DNA of 64,000 nt from Lignipirellula cremea. GTDB taxonomy: Bacteria > Planctomycetota > Planctomycetia > Pirellulales > Pirellulaceae. Positions 17,069 through 25,742 of the stretch are shown in pieces. The position numbers and the translations under genes were made by a program. The stretch covers positions 5,871,001 to 5,935,000 of the forward strand of contig NZ_CP036433.1 in assembly GCF_007751035.1 (NCBI RefSeq), in the 5' to 3' direction. Every line of letters starts with the position of its first letter. Within the stretch, counting starts at the first letter, position 1. The notes under the pieces were generated by a model that was given only the letters and a program-made list of their open reading frames with translations, made no database searches and was not told where the DNA came from.

Positions 17069-19858
17069 TCATTCGATCCACGTAAACTCATTCGCCGCCA
17101 ATAAGGCGTGGGCCAATTGTTGCCAAGCCTTCTGTTTGTCATCAGTCGCCAAGATCGAACGGACAAACGCCAACGCCGCCGCCGCTTCATCCGCTGTGGG
17201 GGAACGGCCGAACGCTTCGCGGTAACTCCACGCGATGCGAGCCTCCTCGTCCGGACTGGAACGTTCGATCCGCGCGGCGAATTCGCGGGCACTCGTCAGC
17301 ATGAACTCGCTATTCAACACGAACAATTGCTGCTGCGGGACAATGGTGGTGTGCCGCTGTTCGCTCGACACGTTCGCGTCCGGAAAGTCGAACGCCACCA
17401 GTAGTTTGTCCGGTTCCCGGCGACTGATTTTGCCATACAAGGTGCGGCGCACGTGCGCCGGTTCGGCGAGGCTCGTCGAAGGTCCGCCGAGCGATCGGTC
17501 GAGCCGCCCAGAAGTTGCCAACACGGCATCTCGCCAACTTTCGATCTCCAATCGCCGCGGTGCGAATCGCCACAGCCAGTGGTTGTCCGGATCGACGGCG
17601 GCGGATTGGCCGTCGTAATCGGCCGCCAGTTGGTACGTCGCAGAATTGAGAATCTCGCGGTGCAACCACTTCAACGACCAGCCGGCGTCCATGAAACGCA
17701 CGGCCAGCGTGTCGAGCAACTGGGGGTGCGTCGGCCGTTCGCCTAGTTGTCCGAAGTTGCTGGGAGTGGCGATGAGCCCACGGCCGAAATGGTGCTGCCA
17801 CACTCGGTTGACGATCACGCGTGCCGTCAGTGGGTTGTCACGGGAAGCGATCGCGTCCGCCAAATCGAGCCGCGTGAATTTTTCCGGCGAACGGGGCGTG
17901 GCCGAAACGGAACTGAGGATTTGCAAGAAGCCGGGCGGAGCCACGTCGCCGGGCCGCAACACATTGCCGCGAATGAAAACCTTCATCGGTTCGCCGCCAC
18001 CGGTCACGCCATGCGCTCGGGGAGGCTGCGGCGGCGCGAGCTTCGCGTGGGCGGCGATCGCCGCTTGCTGCGACGCGTGTTCCTGCTTCTGTTCCGATGA
18101 AAGCAGATCGGCCGTCTCCTTCGCACTCACCGCAAACGGCGCTTTGCCTTCGAGCCAAATGGCTTTCAACAGTGCGTCTTGCGCCGCGTTGAGCATTTCT
18201 GATTTGTCGCGAACCACCAGCGCCTCGTTGATTTCGCGAACCAGTGTGGCGGTGGCTTCGCGCAGACGATCGGGGATGAACACATTGGTTCCATCGATCT
18301 GCGGCTGCTTTGACTCCTCGGCGACCACGCCTGCCCATTCGGCGAACGGCGCGGGTGGCTTGCCGCTACTGATCGTTTCCACAAACTTGCGGCAGCGGCT
18401 CAAGAACAACGGCGGCAACTTCTCTTGGTCGGCGAGTTTCGTTTCGTCGAACGCAACTTTGTGGAGCTGCAGGATTCGCATTTGCCACGCCACCAACAGC
18501 AGCCGTTCCGCGTCTTTCAATGCGACGCGGCCAATGTCGCGGCCGCGAGCTTCCAACCACTGATTCAGTTGCGATTGCTTTTCTTTCGCTGCTTTGTCCC
18601 ATGCTTGATAGCGCGCGATTTCCTCGTGCGAGGCGAGTTGCACTTCCTCCCAGCGGGCGCCGTTGTACGCGGAGGCAAGGGAATAGTAATCGCGCGTCGG
18701 AATCGGATCGTACTTGTGATCGTGGCAGCGGGCGCACGCGACGGTCAGGCCGAGCAACCCGCGAGTGAGCGTGTCGACTCGGTCGTCGATCTCGTCCGCT
18801 TTCACCTGCTCACCCACATTGCCTTTGTGATAGACGGCTCCCAATCCTTGGAAGCCCAGCCCGGTGAGCCGCCGCGTGTAATCGTCCACAGGACCGGATA
18901 GCAGATCGCCCGCCAATTGCAACCGCAGGAATTCATCGTACGGCAGATCCTCGGACAACGCGCGGACGACCCAATCACGATATCGATACGAATGCGGCCA
19001 CGGGTTCGGGAAGGCGAGCGCTTTGTCGTCCGCATAACGCGCCACGTCGAGCCAGTGCCGCGCCCAGCGTTCGCCGTAATGTGGCGAAGCGAACAGCCGA
19101 TCGATCGCTTTCGCCGTCGCGTGTGGCGAGTTGTCTTGTTCGAAGTCGTACAGTTCCTCGGCGGTCGGCGGCAGGCCGATCAAGTCGAACGTCACTCGCC
19201 GCAACCAGGTTCGTTTCGCGGCGGGCGGCACCGGGCTTAGCCCTTTCGCTTCGAGCGCCGCGAGCACGAAATAGTCGATCTCTGTTTTCGGCCATGCCTT
19301 ATTTTTCACAGCCGGCGCGGCATGTCGCTGCGGCGGTTGAAAAGCCCAGTGACGTTTAGCGGCTTCCCAGTCGATCTCGGCGGTTTCCGCAGTGGAACCG
19401 TCGCGCGGATCGGGCGATCCCATCTCGATCCACTTCACGAAGTCGGCGATCACCTGCTCGGGCAATTTCCCCTTGGGGGGCATCTCGAACGACTCGTGCC
19501 GGATCGCCGCGATCAGCATGCTCTCCTTGACCTTGCCGGGAACAACCGCGGGCCCGCTCTCGCCCCCTTTGCGGATCCCGTCCCGCGTGTCGAGCAGCAA
19601 TTCCCCCTTGAGCTTCTTCGCCCGGGCGGCATCGGCCGAATGGCAGGCGTAGCAATGTTCTACCAGCACCGGGCGAATCTTCGCTTCGAAGAAGTCGGTT
19701 CCCTCATCGGCCGCGGCAAATGAAGACGGCAAGATCGCCAGGGCCAAGATGCGAAGCGCGAAATTCAAAATCCGAGACAACTTCGATGTTCGAACGTCAA
19801 TCGGCCGAATGGCGCTCGGGCCTCGTTGCTTCGTTTGGGTCATGGGGATTTTCGCCAT
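17069..19858 (-). CDS. PSCyt1-DUF1549-DUF1553 haem protein (PSD1 family)
   Basis: The product has 929 residues from ATG 19858 (MAKIPMTQTK; the second Met is a possible start). The signal core ALRILALAILPSSFAAA is partly repeat-derived. The haem motif CYACH is at 69-73, with EMPPKGKLPEQVIADFVKWI after it. DUF1549: RRVTFDLIGLPPTAEELYDF, SPHYGERWARHWLDVARYAD and the second CxxCH in VACARCHDHKYDPIPT. DUF1553: RVIVNRVWQHHFGRGLIATP, RPTHPQLLDTLAVRF and PQQQLFVLNSEFM. A long charged insert of no clear domain separates the two. Residues 1-154 are almost the same as in 23157-25667, after which the two proteins diverge sharply. Partner: DUF1501 15616-17007. Confidence 0.92.
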   Translation of the reverse strand: MAKIPMTQTKQRGPSAIRPIDVRTSKLSRILNFALRILALAILPSSFAAADEGTDFFEAKIRPVLVEHCYACHSADAARAKKLKGELLLDTRDGIRKGGESGPAVVPGKVKESMLIAAIRHESFEMPPKGKLPEQVIADFVKWIEMGSPDPRDGSTAETAEIDWEAAKRHWAFQPPQRHAAPAVKNKAWPKTEIDYFVLAALEAKGLSPVPPAAKRTWLRRVTFDLIGLPPTAEELYDFEQDNSPHATAKAIDRLFASPHYGERWARHWLDVARYADDKALAFPNPWPHSYRYRDWVVRALSEDLPYDEFLRLQLAGDLLSGPVDDYTRRLTGLGFQGLGAVYHKGNVGEQVKADEIDDRVDTLTRGLLGLTVACARCHDHKYDPIPTRDYYSLASAYNGARWEEVQLASHEEIARYQAWDKAAKEKQSQLNQWLEARGRDIGRVALKDAERLLLVAWQMRILQLHKVAFDETKLADQEKLPPLFLSRCRKFVETISSGKPPAPFAEWAGVVAEESKQPQIDGTNVFIPDRLREATATLVREINEALVVRDKSEMLNAAQDALLKAIWLEGKAPFAVSAKETADLLSSEQKQEHASQQAAIAAHAKLAPPQPPRAHGVTGGGEPMKVFIRGNVLRPGDVAPPGFLQILSSVSATPRSPEKFTRLDLADAIASRDNPLTARVIVNRVWQHHFGRGLIATPSNFGQLGERPTHPQLLDTLAVRFMDAGWSLKWLHREILNSATYQLAADYDGQSAAVDPDNHWLWRFAPRRLEIESWRDAVLATSGRLDRSLGGPSTSLAEPAHVRRTLYGKISRREPDKLLVAFDFPDANVSSEQRHTTIVPQQQLFVLNSEFMLTSAREFAARIERSSPDEEARIAWSYREAFGRSPTADEAAAALAFVRSILATDDKQKAWQQLAHALLAANEFTWIE

Positions 19859-19973
19859 TGGAATCTATTTCAGATTTGAATATTGTCGCGTGCTGCCACA
19901 ACCTCACTACTAATTCCCTCGTCCGGCCATTTTCGTACGACGGACTTGGGTTGCGGCTTTGCCGCGCTACGGA
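19745..19973. repeat. Leader repeat and conserved block between 17069-19858 and 19974-21311
   Basis: Inside the coding sequence CGCGAAATTCAAAATCCG and CTTCGATGTTCGAACG form a degenerate inner arm; outside, TGGAATCTATTTCAG and ATTTGAATATTGTCGCG form the outer arm. This is followed by GCTGCCACAACCTCACTAC and TAATTCCCTCG, which recurs at 3840-3890. A further piece, GGTTGCGGCTTTGCCGCGC, is a small hairpin word also seen near 21600 and 56825. Confidence 0.6.
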
Positions 19974-21311
19974 TCAAACCAACTCGCGGATCTTTTCGCG
20001 ATTGTCCAGTACGTACAATGGGCGGCCATTGTGGTTCAAATACGTTTGTGCCGGGTCGATGCCCAATACGTTGTCGTAAAGCGTCGCCAACATGTTCGAG
20101 GGGACGTAGGGAGTGCCGACCGAGCGCTCCCCGTTTTGCGTCGTCTGTCCGATCACCTGGCCCATCTTCAATCCACCGCCGGAAACCAGTCCGAACCCCA
20201 CCTCGTTCCAGTGATCGCGACCGCCGGCGCCGTTAATTCGTGGCGTGCGGCCCATCTCACCCCAGACCACCACGGCCACCTCCTGATCCATTCCACGTTG
20301 ATGCAGATCGCTGATCAGGGCGAAAAGGCTTTGGTCGAGTTCCGGCAAGAGACTCCGCAACTTTTTGAAATTGCCACCGTGCGTGTCCCATGGGCCCGCC
20401 AGGTACCAAGTCTTCGACTCCTTGTTCGCGGTGAGGGTGACCGCTTGCACGCCTGCTTCCACCAAGCGGCGTGCCTGAAGAAATTGGGTCCCTGCCGTGC
20501 CATACAGGGAGCGGACGTGCTCGGGTTCCTGGCTAATGTCGAAGGCTTCCCGCGCTTTGGGCGACGTAACAATCTCCAATGCGCGCTCCTGGAAAGAGTC
20601 TATCGCCGCCAGGCTGCCCTGCGCGTCATTCGCGTGCCGTAGCACGTTTAACGAACGCAAAAGTCCCTTGCGATCGGTGGTGCGGTCGAGCGTCATACCT
20701 CCCTGGGGGCCAAGGGAATTCAGTTGACTGTCCGGAACGAAAGGACGATGGGCCATGCCCAGGAAGTCGACCGAACTGCCGCCGTTGTAGATGCCGTCAA
20801 AGGCAACGTACGGGGGCATACCACGGACGGCGTCGCCACGAATTTTGCTGACCACGGAGCCAAACGTCGGACGATGGTTCGGATTTGAATCGGTGTTGGG
20901 ACTGACATCGCTGGTCGGGTAGCCGGTGTAGACCAGTGGCGCGTTGTGGCCAACCAAATATTCACGGAAACTCATGTTGCGGATTACGGCCATCTTGTCC
21001 GCGACCGTGGCCAACTTCGGCATCAACTCGCAGATTTCCAGCCCCGGCACGTTCGTTCGAATGGGATCGAACTCGCCCCGAAATTCCATAGGGGCGTCCG
21101 GCTTCATGTCGAACATATCCATATGCGATGGCCCGCCGTGCAGATAGACCATAATCACGGACTTCTGCGAGCGAGTCCGTGGCGCCCCTTGAGCCTGCAG
21201 CTGCAGCAAGTTGGCCAACGTCAGCCCGCCGAGGCCGAGCGCCCCGACCTTCAGAAATCCACGGCGGCCCAGACGATGGCTGGACGTGCTTGATTCGGCA
21301 ACGGTGAACAT
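19974..21311 (-). CDS. DUF1501 family secreted protein, GEMGRTP variant
   Basis: The product has 445 residues from ATG 21311 with GGAG six bases upstream. The leader MFTVAESSTSSHRLGRRGFL has a twin-arginine motif GRRGFLK, then a hydrophobic VGALGLGGLTLANLL. Motifs: SVIMVYLHGGPSHMDMFDMK, WDTHGGNFKKL, GEMGRTP (351-357), GGRDHWNEVGFG and a C-terminal GIDPAQTYLNHNGRP. It is not adjacent to its own PSD1 gene: it sits between the end of cassette 21701-25667 and the start of cassette 17069-19858, as an extra copy. It resembles 61937-63337 and 57529-58971 more than its neighbours. The 390 bases in front suggest its own promoter. Confidence 0.9.
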   Translation of the reverse strand: MFTVAESSTSSHRLGRRGFLKVGALGLGGLTLANLLQLQAQGAPRTRSQKSVIMVYLHGGPSHMDMFDMKPDAPMEFRGEFDPIRTNVPGLEICELMPKLATVADKMAVIRNMSFREYLVGHNAPLVYTGYPTSDVSPNTDSNPNHRPTFGSVVSKIRGDAVRGMPPYVAFDGIYNGGSSVDFLGMAHRPFVPDSQLNSLGPQGGMTLDRTTDRKGLLRSLNVLRHANDAQGSLAAIDSFQERALEIVTSPKAREAFDISQEPEHVRSLYGTAGTQFLQARRLVEAGVQAVTLTANKESKTWYLAGPWDTHGGNFKKLRSLLPELDQSLFALISDLHQRGMDQEVAVVVWGEMGRTPRINGAGGRDHWNEVGFGLVSGGGLKMGQVIGQTTQNGERSVGTPYVPSNMLATLYDNVLGIDPAQTYLNHNGRPLYVLDNREKIRELV

Positions 21312-21700
21312 GACAATCTCCTTAGTTAAGTTCGGAACTCACAGCCCTAGATTTATTGACTCGAAACAGCCTGCCCCAGCGGCTGGAAGCTCCAACCACG
21401 TGTGGGCGAACATCAGGCGACCCCAGCCTCTACTTGTTCTAATGGCGTGGCGACCGAGGAACTTAGCAGCGATTTCGCGAACACTCTTACTTTTTCTTTT
21501 ACGTCCGTTGGCGCGGCAAATTGCCCAGGCAAATAGCGGCGTGAGCCGTCCGGTATCGCGTGGCGTAAGCCACGGGGCGGCTTGCGCCGCTCCGCTACTT
21601 CTTGGTTGCGGCTTCTCCGCGTTAATCATTTGGAGTTTCAGGGTGGTCTGGTCAAGTCGGAGGGACGGCATTCACAATCTCCCGAATCTCGTACGCAAGA
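21312..21700. other. Gene-free spacer with a large inverted repeat and a conserved box
   Basis: No credible coding frame is seen. An inverted repeat with 17-base arms at 21535-21551 and 21575-21591 (arm AGCGGCGTGAGCCGTCC) encloses a second hairpin, GTGGC-GTAA-GCCAC. It belongs to the family seen at 48743-48816 and 32530-32600, and could act as a terminator for 21701-23119. The box at 21454-21480 is listed separately. GGTTGCGGCTTCTCCGCG at about 21603 is another repeat word. Confidence 0.6.
21454..21480 (-). promoter_or_regulatory. Conserved box shared with the ECF sigma gene upstream region
   Basis: Read on the minus strand, TCGCGAAATCGCTGC then TAAGTTCCTCGG closely matches TTCGAAAAATCGTTGC then TAAGTTTTCGG at 32434-32460, just before an ECF sigma gene. 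Here it lies about 143 bases before the ATG of DUF1501 19974-21311. It could be a shared promoter or operator, or a piece of another repeat. Confidence 0.3.
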
Positions 21701-23119
21701 TCACGCCAGGATGTCGCGAACCACTTCGCCATCGACGTCGGTCAACGTGTAGTCTCGGCCGCCGTAGCGGTAGGTCAGCTTCTGGTGGTCCAGGCCGAGC
21801 AGGTGCAGCACCGTGGCGTGCAGGTCGTGGACCTTCACTTTATTCTCCGCTGCGAAATAGCCCAGTTCGTCGGTCGCCCCGTAACGCAGGCCGCCTTTCA
21901 CGCCGCCGCCGGCCAGCCAGTAGGTGAAACCGGCCCCGTTGTGGTCGCGGCCGTGATTGTTGTTCGGCTTTTGCTCGAGCACCGGCGTGCGGCCGAATTC
22001 ACCGCCCCACACGAGCAGCGTGTCGTTCCACAGACCTCGCTGCTTCAAGTCGGTAATCAGCCCGGCGATCGGTTGATCGATGCCGCGGCACGCATTGGGG
22101 ATGCCCGTAGCGATGCCGGCGTGATGATCCCAACCCCCTTGCGAGATCTCGATGAACCGTACTCCGGCCTCGGCCATCCGCCGCGCCAACAGGCACTGCA
22201 CTGCGAAAGCGTTGCCGCTGCCATCGGATTTCAAGCCGTACAGTTCAAGGGTCTCCTTAGTCTCACTTCCTACTTCCAACAGCCCCGGCACGGCCGATTG
22301 CATGCGATAGGCCCGCTCGAACGACTCAATGACCGCGTCGATTTGGCTGTCGGACTGCTTCTGTTGCTGGTAGCGGACGTTGAGCCGCTGGACGAAGTCC
22401 AACTGCCGGCGCTGCTCGCTGGTGGAGAGAATCGGGTTGTTGACGTTGCGGATCGGCGGCGACTTCTGGACGCCGAGCTTCGACACGCCGCGCATGATCG
22501 TTGCGTGATGAACGGCGGGCAGGAAGGCGTTCGAGTAGCAGCCGCTCGACTCGTTGCGGTCGCGAGGATTGACCGAAACGTAGGCCGGCAGATTCTCCGA
22601 TTCGCTCCCTAGACCGTAGGTGATCCACGAACCGATCGACGGCCGCGTGAAACGAAACTCGCCAGTGTGCATCATCACGCAGCCCGCCTCGTGCAGGCCC
22701 GTGTCGTGGAACATGCCGTTGATCAAGCACAGGTCGTCGGCATGCCGGGCCAGATGCGGCAGCACTTCGGAAATCCAGAGTCCGCTTTCCCCGTGCTGAG
22801 CGAACTTGAATGGCGGCTTCATCAACTTCGGCTCTTTGCCGACCGTGCCGGCCTTCGGCTGCTCGTAGGGGAGAGCCTTGCCGTCCGCCTTATAGAGTTC
22901 GGGCTTGTAGTCGAATGTATCGACGTGCGACGGTCCGCCTTCCATGAACATAAAGATCACCCGCTTCACCTTGGCGGGAAAGTGCGGCTGGCGCGCCGCG
23001 AGCGGACTGACGTAGCCGTCAGCGGCCTGGGCTTGCCGGCACAGAGCCGCCAGCGCGAGAGAACCGAAACCGGCGGCGCTGGTGCGCAGCGCGTCGCGGC
23101 GTGTCATGGAGGGGTTCAT
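21701..23119 (-). CDS. DUF1501 family secreted protein, YRYGGRDY-type subgroup
   Basis: The product has 472 residues from ATG 23119 (MNPSMTRRDALRTSAAGFGS; the fifth-residue Met is an alternative). TRRDALR is the Tat-like motif. Motifs: RVIFMFMEGGPSHVDTFDYK, LARRMAEAGVRFIEISQGG, WDHHAGIATGIP (in place of the usual DTHGNN), GEFGRTP (373-379) and HGRDHNGAGFTYWLAGGGVK, ending YRYGGRDYTLTDVDGEVVRD. It lies 37 bases downstream of PSD1 gene 23157-25667, clearly the same transcription unit. Confidence 0.9.
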   Translation of the reverse strand: MNPSMTRRDALRTSAAGFGSLALAALCRQAQAADGYVSPLAARQPHFPAKVKRVIFMFMEGGPSHVDTFDYKPELYKADGKALPYEQPKAGTVGKEPKLMKPPFKFAQHGESGLWISEVLPHLARHADDLCLINGMFHDTGLHEAGCVMMHTGEFRFTRPSIGSWITYGLGSESENLPAYVSVNPRDRNESSGCYSNAFLPAVHHATIMRGVSKLGVQKSPPIRNVNNPILSTSEQRRQLDFVQRLNVRYQQQKQSDSQIDAVIESFERAYRMQSAVPGLLEVGSETKETLELYGLKSDGSGNAFAVQCLLARRMAEAGVRFIEISQGGWDHHAGIATGIPNACRGIDQPIAGLITDLKQRGLWNDTLLVWGGEFGRTPVLEQKPNNNHGRDHNGAGFTYWLAGGGVKGGLRYGATDELGYFAAENKVKVHDLHATVLHLLGLDHQKLTYRYGGRDYTLTDVDGEVVRDILA

Positions 23120-23156
23120 GGTGTATTTCCTGATTATCTTCTTCCCGTTTGACGTA

Positions 23157-25667
23157 CTACCTCAAGAATCGAAACTCGGCCGAACAAAACAGTGCCTGAC
23201 AGAACTCCGCCCAAACCTGCCGTTGAGCGAGTCGTCCATCTCCCGCCGCCGAGGTCTGGCCCAAAAATACCAGCCCTTCCTGTTGTTCGTCGGCCGTGGC
23301 TGAGCGGCCAAAGAACAGCGAGTATGCGAGCTGCACGCGCTCTTCGTCCGTCGCTGCCGAGTTCAACAGCCGCAGCGCCGCCCGGTTGGCATGCTCGAGC
23401 ACCAGCGGGCTGTTCATCAGAAACAGCGATTGCGTCGGCACCGAGGGCGTTTCGCGCCGACCGATCACCAAGTCCGACGGCGGAAAGTTGAACGCCGCCA
23501 ACAGGTCGATCCTCGCGCCCCGATGCACGGGCAGAAAGACGGTGCGAAAATCGAGCCGGTCGAGCGTCCGCGCGTCGGTCATGCGGAAAGCGTGCAGGTC
23601 ATTTTCGAAGCGCGTGGGCGGTCGGCGGATCAGACTGCCGCTGACGCACAGAATGCTGTCGCGCAGGGCCTCGCCGTCGAGTCGACGCGGACTGTGCCGC
23701 CACAGCAGCGCGTTGTCCGAATCCACTTGCCGATAGCGATCGCTCGGCGGGTCGGCCGCCGTCAATTGATATGCCCGGCTGAGCACGATCCGCCGCACGG
23801 TTTGCTTGAGCGAATAACCGTCGGCCACAAAGCGGCCGGCCAACCACTCCAGCAATTCGGGATGGGTCGGCCGTTCGCCCATCGTGCCGAAATCGTCCAC
23901 GGTCCGCACCAGGCCGCGGCCAAACAAGTGGTGCCACACACGATTGACCATCACGCGGGCAGCAAGCGGATGGTGCTCCAGCACTTCGGCCAGTTGCAGC
24001 CGGCCGCTCGACTTGGCCGGAATCTCCGGCGCGTCACCCGTGTACAGCACCTGCATGATCCCGCGCGGCACAACATCACCGAGATTGTCTTCGTTGCCGC
24101 GGATGCGAACTTGCAGGTCCTGCTTGTTGCCGGGCGCCAGACGATCGGTCGCCGACATCGTGTCGACGATCTCGGCGGGGGGCGATGCCAGCAGCTTCTC
24201 CAGTTCCGCTTCGGCCTTGGCCAGATCGGCCAACAGCGGCTCCAGCTTGGCCCGCTGGCCGGCATTCGGATAACGCTGCAGCGAGTCCTGCCACGATTCG
24301 TCGGGCAGCTTCATCAAGCCGGCTTCGGCCAGCGCGTCTTCGAGTTTCGTCGTCACGCTGTGCATCGTGGCGAATGCCGCGCCTTCGATGGCCAGCCGCT
24401 TTTTCCCCTCGGGGCTCCGCCCGCGCGTGGCTGGCACGATCGGCGCGTCGTCGTTGACGCCCGTGTTGTTGAAGATCCCCGCCATCGCGTAGAAGTCGTG
24501 GGTCGTCACCGGATCAAACTTGTGATCGTGGCAGCGGGCACAGCCGATGGCGATCCCCAGCAGCGAACGACCGACCGTGTCGAGCTGCTCCGCGAGCACA
24601 TCCATCCGCACGTTGCCGTCGGGTTTGCTGCCCAATGCCAGGAACGCCGTGGCCATCAGTTGCTCGTCGCGCTGCGCGTCGTTGTCGTAGGGCAACAGGT
24701 CGCCGGCAATCTGTTCGCGCAGGAATTGGTCGTACGGCTTGTCGGCGTTGAACGAGGCGATGACGTAATCGCGATAACGCCAAGCGGCGAACCATTGATT
24801 GTTGTTCTTGGGCGCGCCGTTCGATTCGCCGTACCGGGCCACGTCGAGCCAGTGCCGGCCCCATCGTTCGCCGAAATGCGGCGACTTGAGCAACTCATCC
24901 ACCAGCGCCGCGACGGCCCCCTCGCGGTCGCGCTGGGCGGCGGCGAGGAACCGGTCGATCTCCTCCAATGTCGGCGGCAGCCCGAGCAAGTCGAAATACA
25001 ACCGCCGCACCAGGTCGCGCGGCTCGGCGACGGCCAGCGGCGCCAGCGAGTTCTCCTCCAGCTTGCTCAGCACAAACCGATCGATCTCGCCGCGCGGCCA
25101 CTTCGCATCGCGCACCTGCGGGACGGCGACCTCGGCCAGCGGGCGGAACGACCAGAACTTGCGCCCGGCTTCGATGTCGATCTCGTACTTCTTCACAACC
25201 GACGTACCGTCTCGCGGATCGGCCGCTCCCATCTCGATCCACTTCACGAAGTCGGCGATCACCGCCTCGGGCAATTTGCCCTTGGGGGGCATCTCAAACG
25301 ACTCGTGCCGGATCGCCGAAATCAGCACGCTCTCCTTGACCTTGCCGGGAACAACCGCCGGACCGCTCTCGCCCCCTTTGCGGATCCCGTCCCGCGTGTC
25401 GAGCAGCAAGTCTCCCTTGAGCTTCTTCGCCCGGGCGGCATCGGCCGAATGGCAGGCGTAGCAATGCTCGACCAGCACCGGGCGAATCTTCGCCTCGAAG
25501 AAGTCGGTTCCCTCGTCGGCCGCGGCAAATGAAGACGGCAAGATCACCAGGGCCAAGATGCGAAGCACGAAATTCAAAGTCAGAAACAACTTCGATGTTC
25601 GAACGTCCATCGGCCGAATGGCGCTCGGGCCGCGTTGCTTCGTTTGGGGCATGGGGATTTTCGCCAT
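23157..25667 (-). CDS. PSCyt1-DUF1549-DUF1553 haem protein (PSD1 family)
   Basis: The product has 836 residues from ATG 25667. The N-terminus (MAKIPMPQTK, signal core LRILALVILPSSFAAA) and the haem domain (CYACH 69-73) match 17069-19858 with only about a dozen differences over 154 residues. DUF1549 follows: RRLYFDLLGLPPTLEEIDRF, PHFGERWGRHWLDVARYGES and the second CxxCH in IGCARCHDHKFDPVTTHDFY. DUF1553: RVMVNRVWHHLFGRGLVRTV, RPTHPELLEWLAGRF and the end ALFCSAEFRFLR. The spacer between the two domains is shorter than in the 929- and 939-residue paralogues. Partner: DUF1501 21701-23119. Confidence 0.92.
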   Translation of the reverse strand: MAKIPMPQTKQRGPSAIRPMDVRTSKLFLTLNFVLRILALVILPSSFAAADEGTDFFEAKIRPVLVEHCYACHSADAARAKKLKGDLLLDTRDGIRKGGESGPAVVPGKVKESVLISAIRHESFEMPPKGKLPEAVIADFVKWIEMGAADPRDGTSVVKKYEIDIEAGRKFWSFRPLAEVAVPQVRDAKWPRGEIDRFVLSKLEENSLAPLAVAEPRDLVRRLYFDLLGLPPTLEEIDRFLAAAQRDREGAVAALVDELLKSPHFGERWGRHWLDVARYGESNGAPKNNNQWFAAWRYRDYVIASFNADKPYDQFLREQIAGDLLPYDNDAQRDEQLMATAFLALGSKPDGNVRMDVLAEQLDTVGRSLLGIAIGCARCHDHKFDPVTTHDFYAMAGIFNNTGVNDDAPIVPATRGRSPEGKKRLAIEGAAFATMHSVTTKLEDALAEAGLMKLPDESWQDSLQRYPNAGQRAKLEPLLADLAKAEAELEKLLASPPAEIVDTMSATDRLAPGNKQDLQVRIRGNEDNLGDVVPRGIMQVLYTGDAPEIPAKSSGRLQLAEVLEHHPLAARVMVNRVWHHLFGRGLVRTVDDFGTMGERPTHPELLEWLAGRFVADGYSLKQTVRRIVLSRAYQLTAADPPSDRYRQVDSDNALLWRHSPRRLDGEALRDSILCVSGSLIRRPPTRFENDLHAFRMTDARTLDRLDFRTVFLPVHRGARIDLLAAFNFPPSDLVIGRRETPSVPTQSLFLMNSPLVLEHANRAALRLLNSAATDEERVQLAYSLFFGRSATADEQQEGLVFLGQTSAAGDGRLAQRQVWAEFCQALFCSAEFRFLR

Positions 25668-25735
25668 TGGAATCTATTTTGGATGGATTTCGATCTGCGG
25701 GTTACGGATTTAATGCCGGCTGTTCATCGCCTGCG
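25550..25735. repeat. Leader repeat of 23157-25667, near-identical to that of 17069-19858
   Basis: The inner arm (GATGCGAAGCACGAAATTC, ACTTCGATGTTCGAACG) and loop (TGCTTCGTTTGGGGCATGG) match 19745-19858 almost base for base. The outer part (TGGAATCTATTTTGG, GATTTCGATCTGCGG) is closer to the copy before 13228-15543. It is therefore a mosaic of two copies. Confidence 0.6.
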
Positions 25736-25742
25736 CTGCGGA

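Noticed and set aside
23391-25532. Long plus-strand open frame of 713 codons
   Set aside because: It is antisense to the PSD1 gene 23157-25667, which has domains, haem motifs and a ribosome site. GC-rich DNA with a biased third position opens antisense frames; the product is Arg/His/Gln-rich with no motifs. Similar antisense frames at 2587-3678, 4286-5029, 13570-14910, 34328-35524, 54504-56156 and 56825-58147 were rejected for the same reason.
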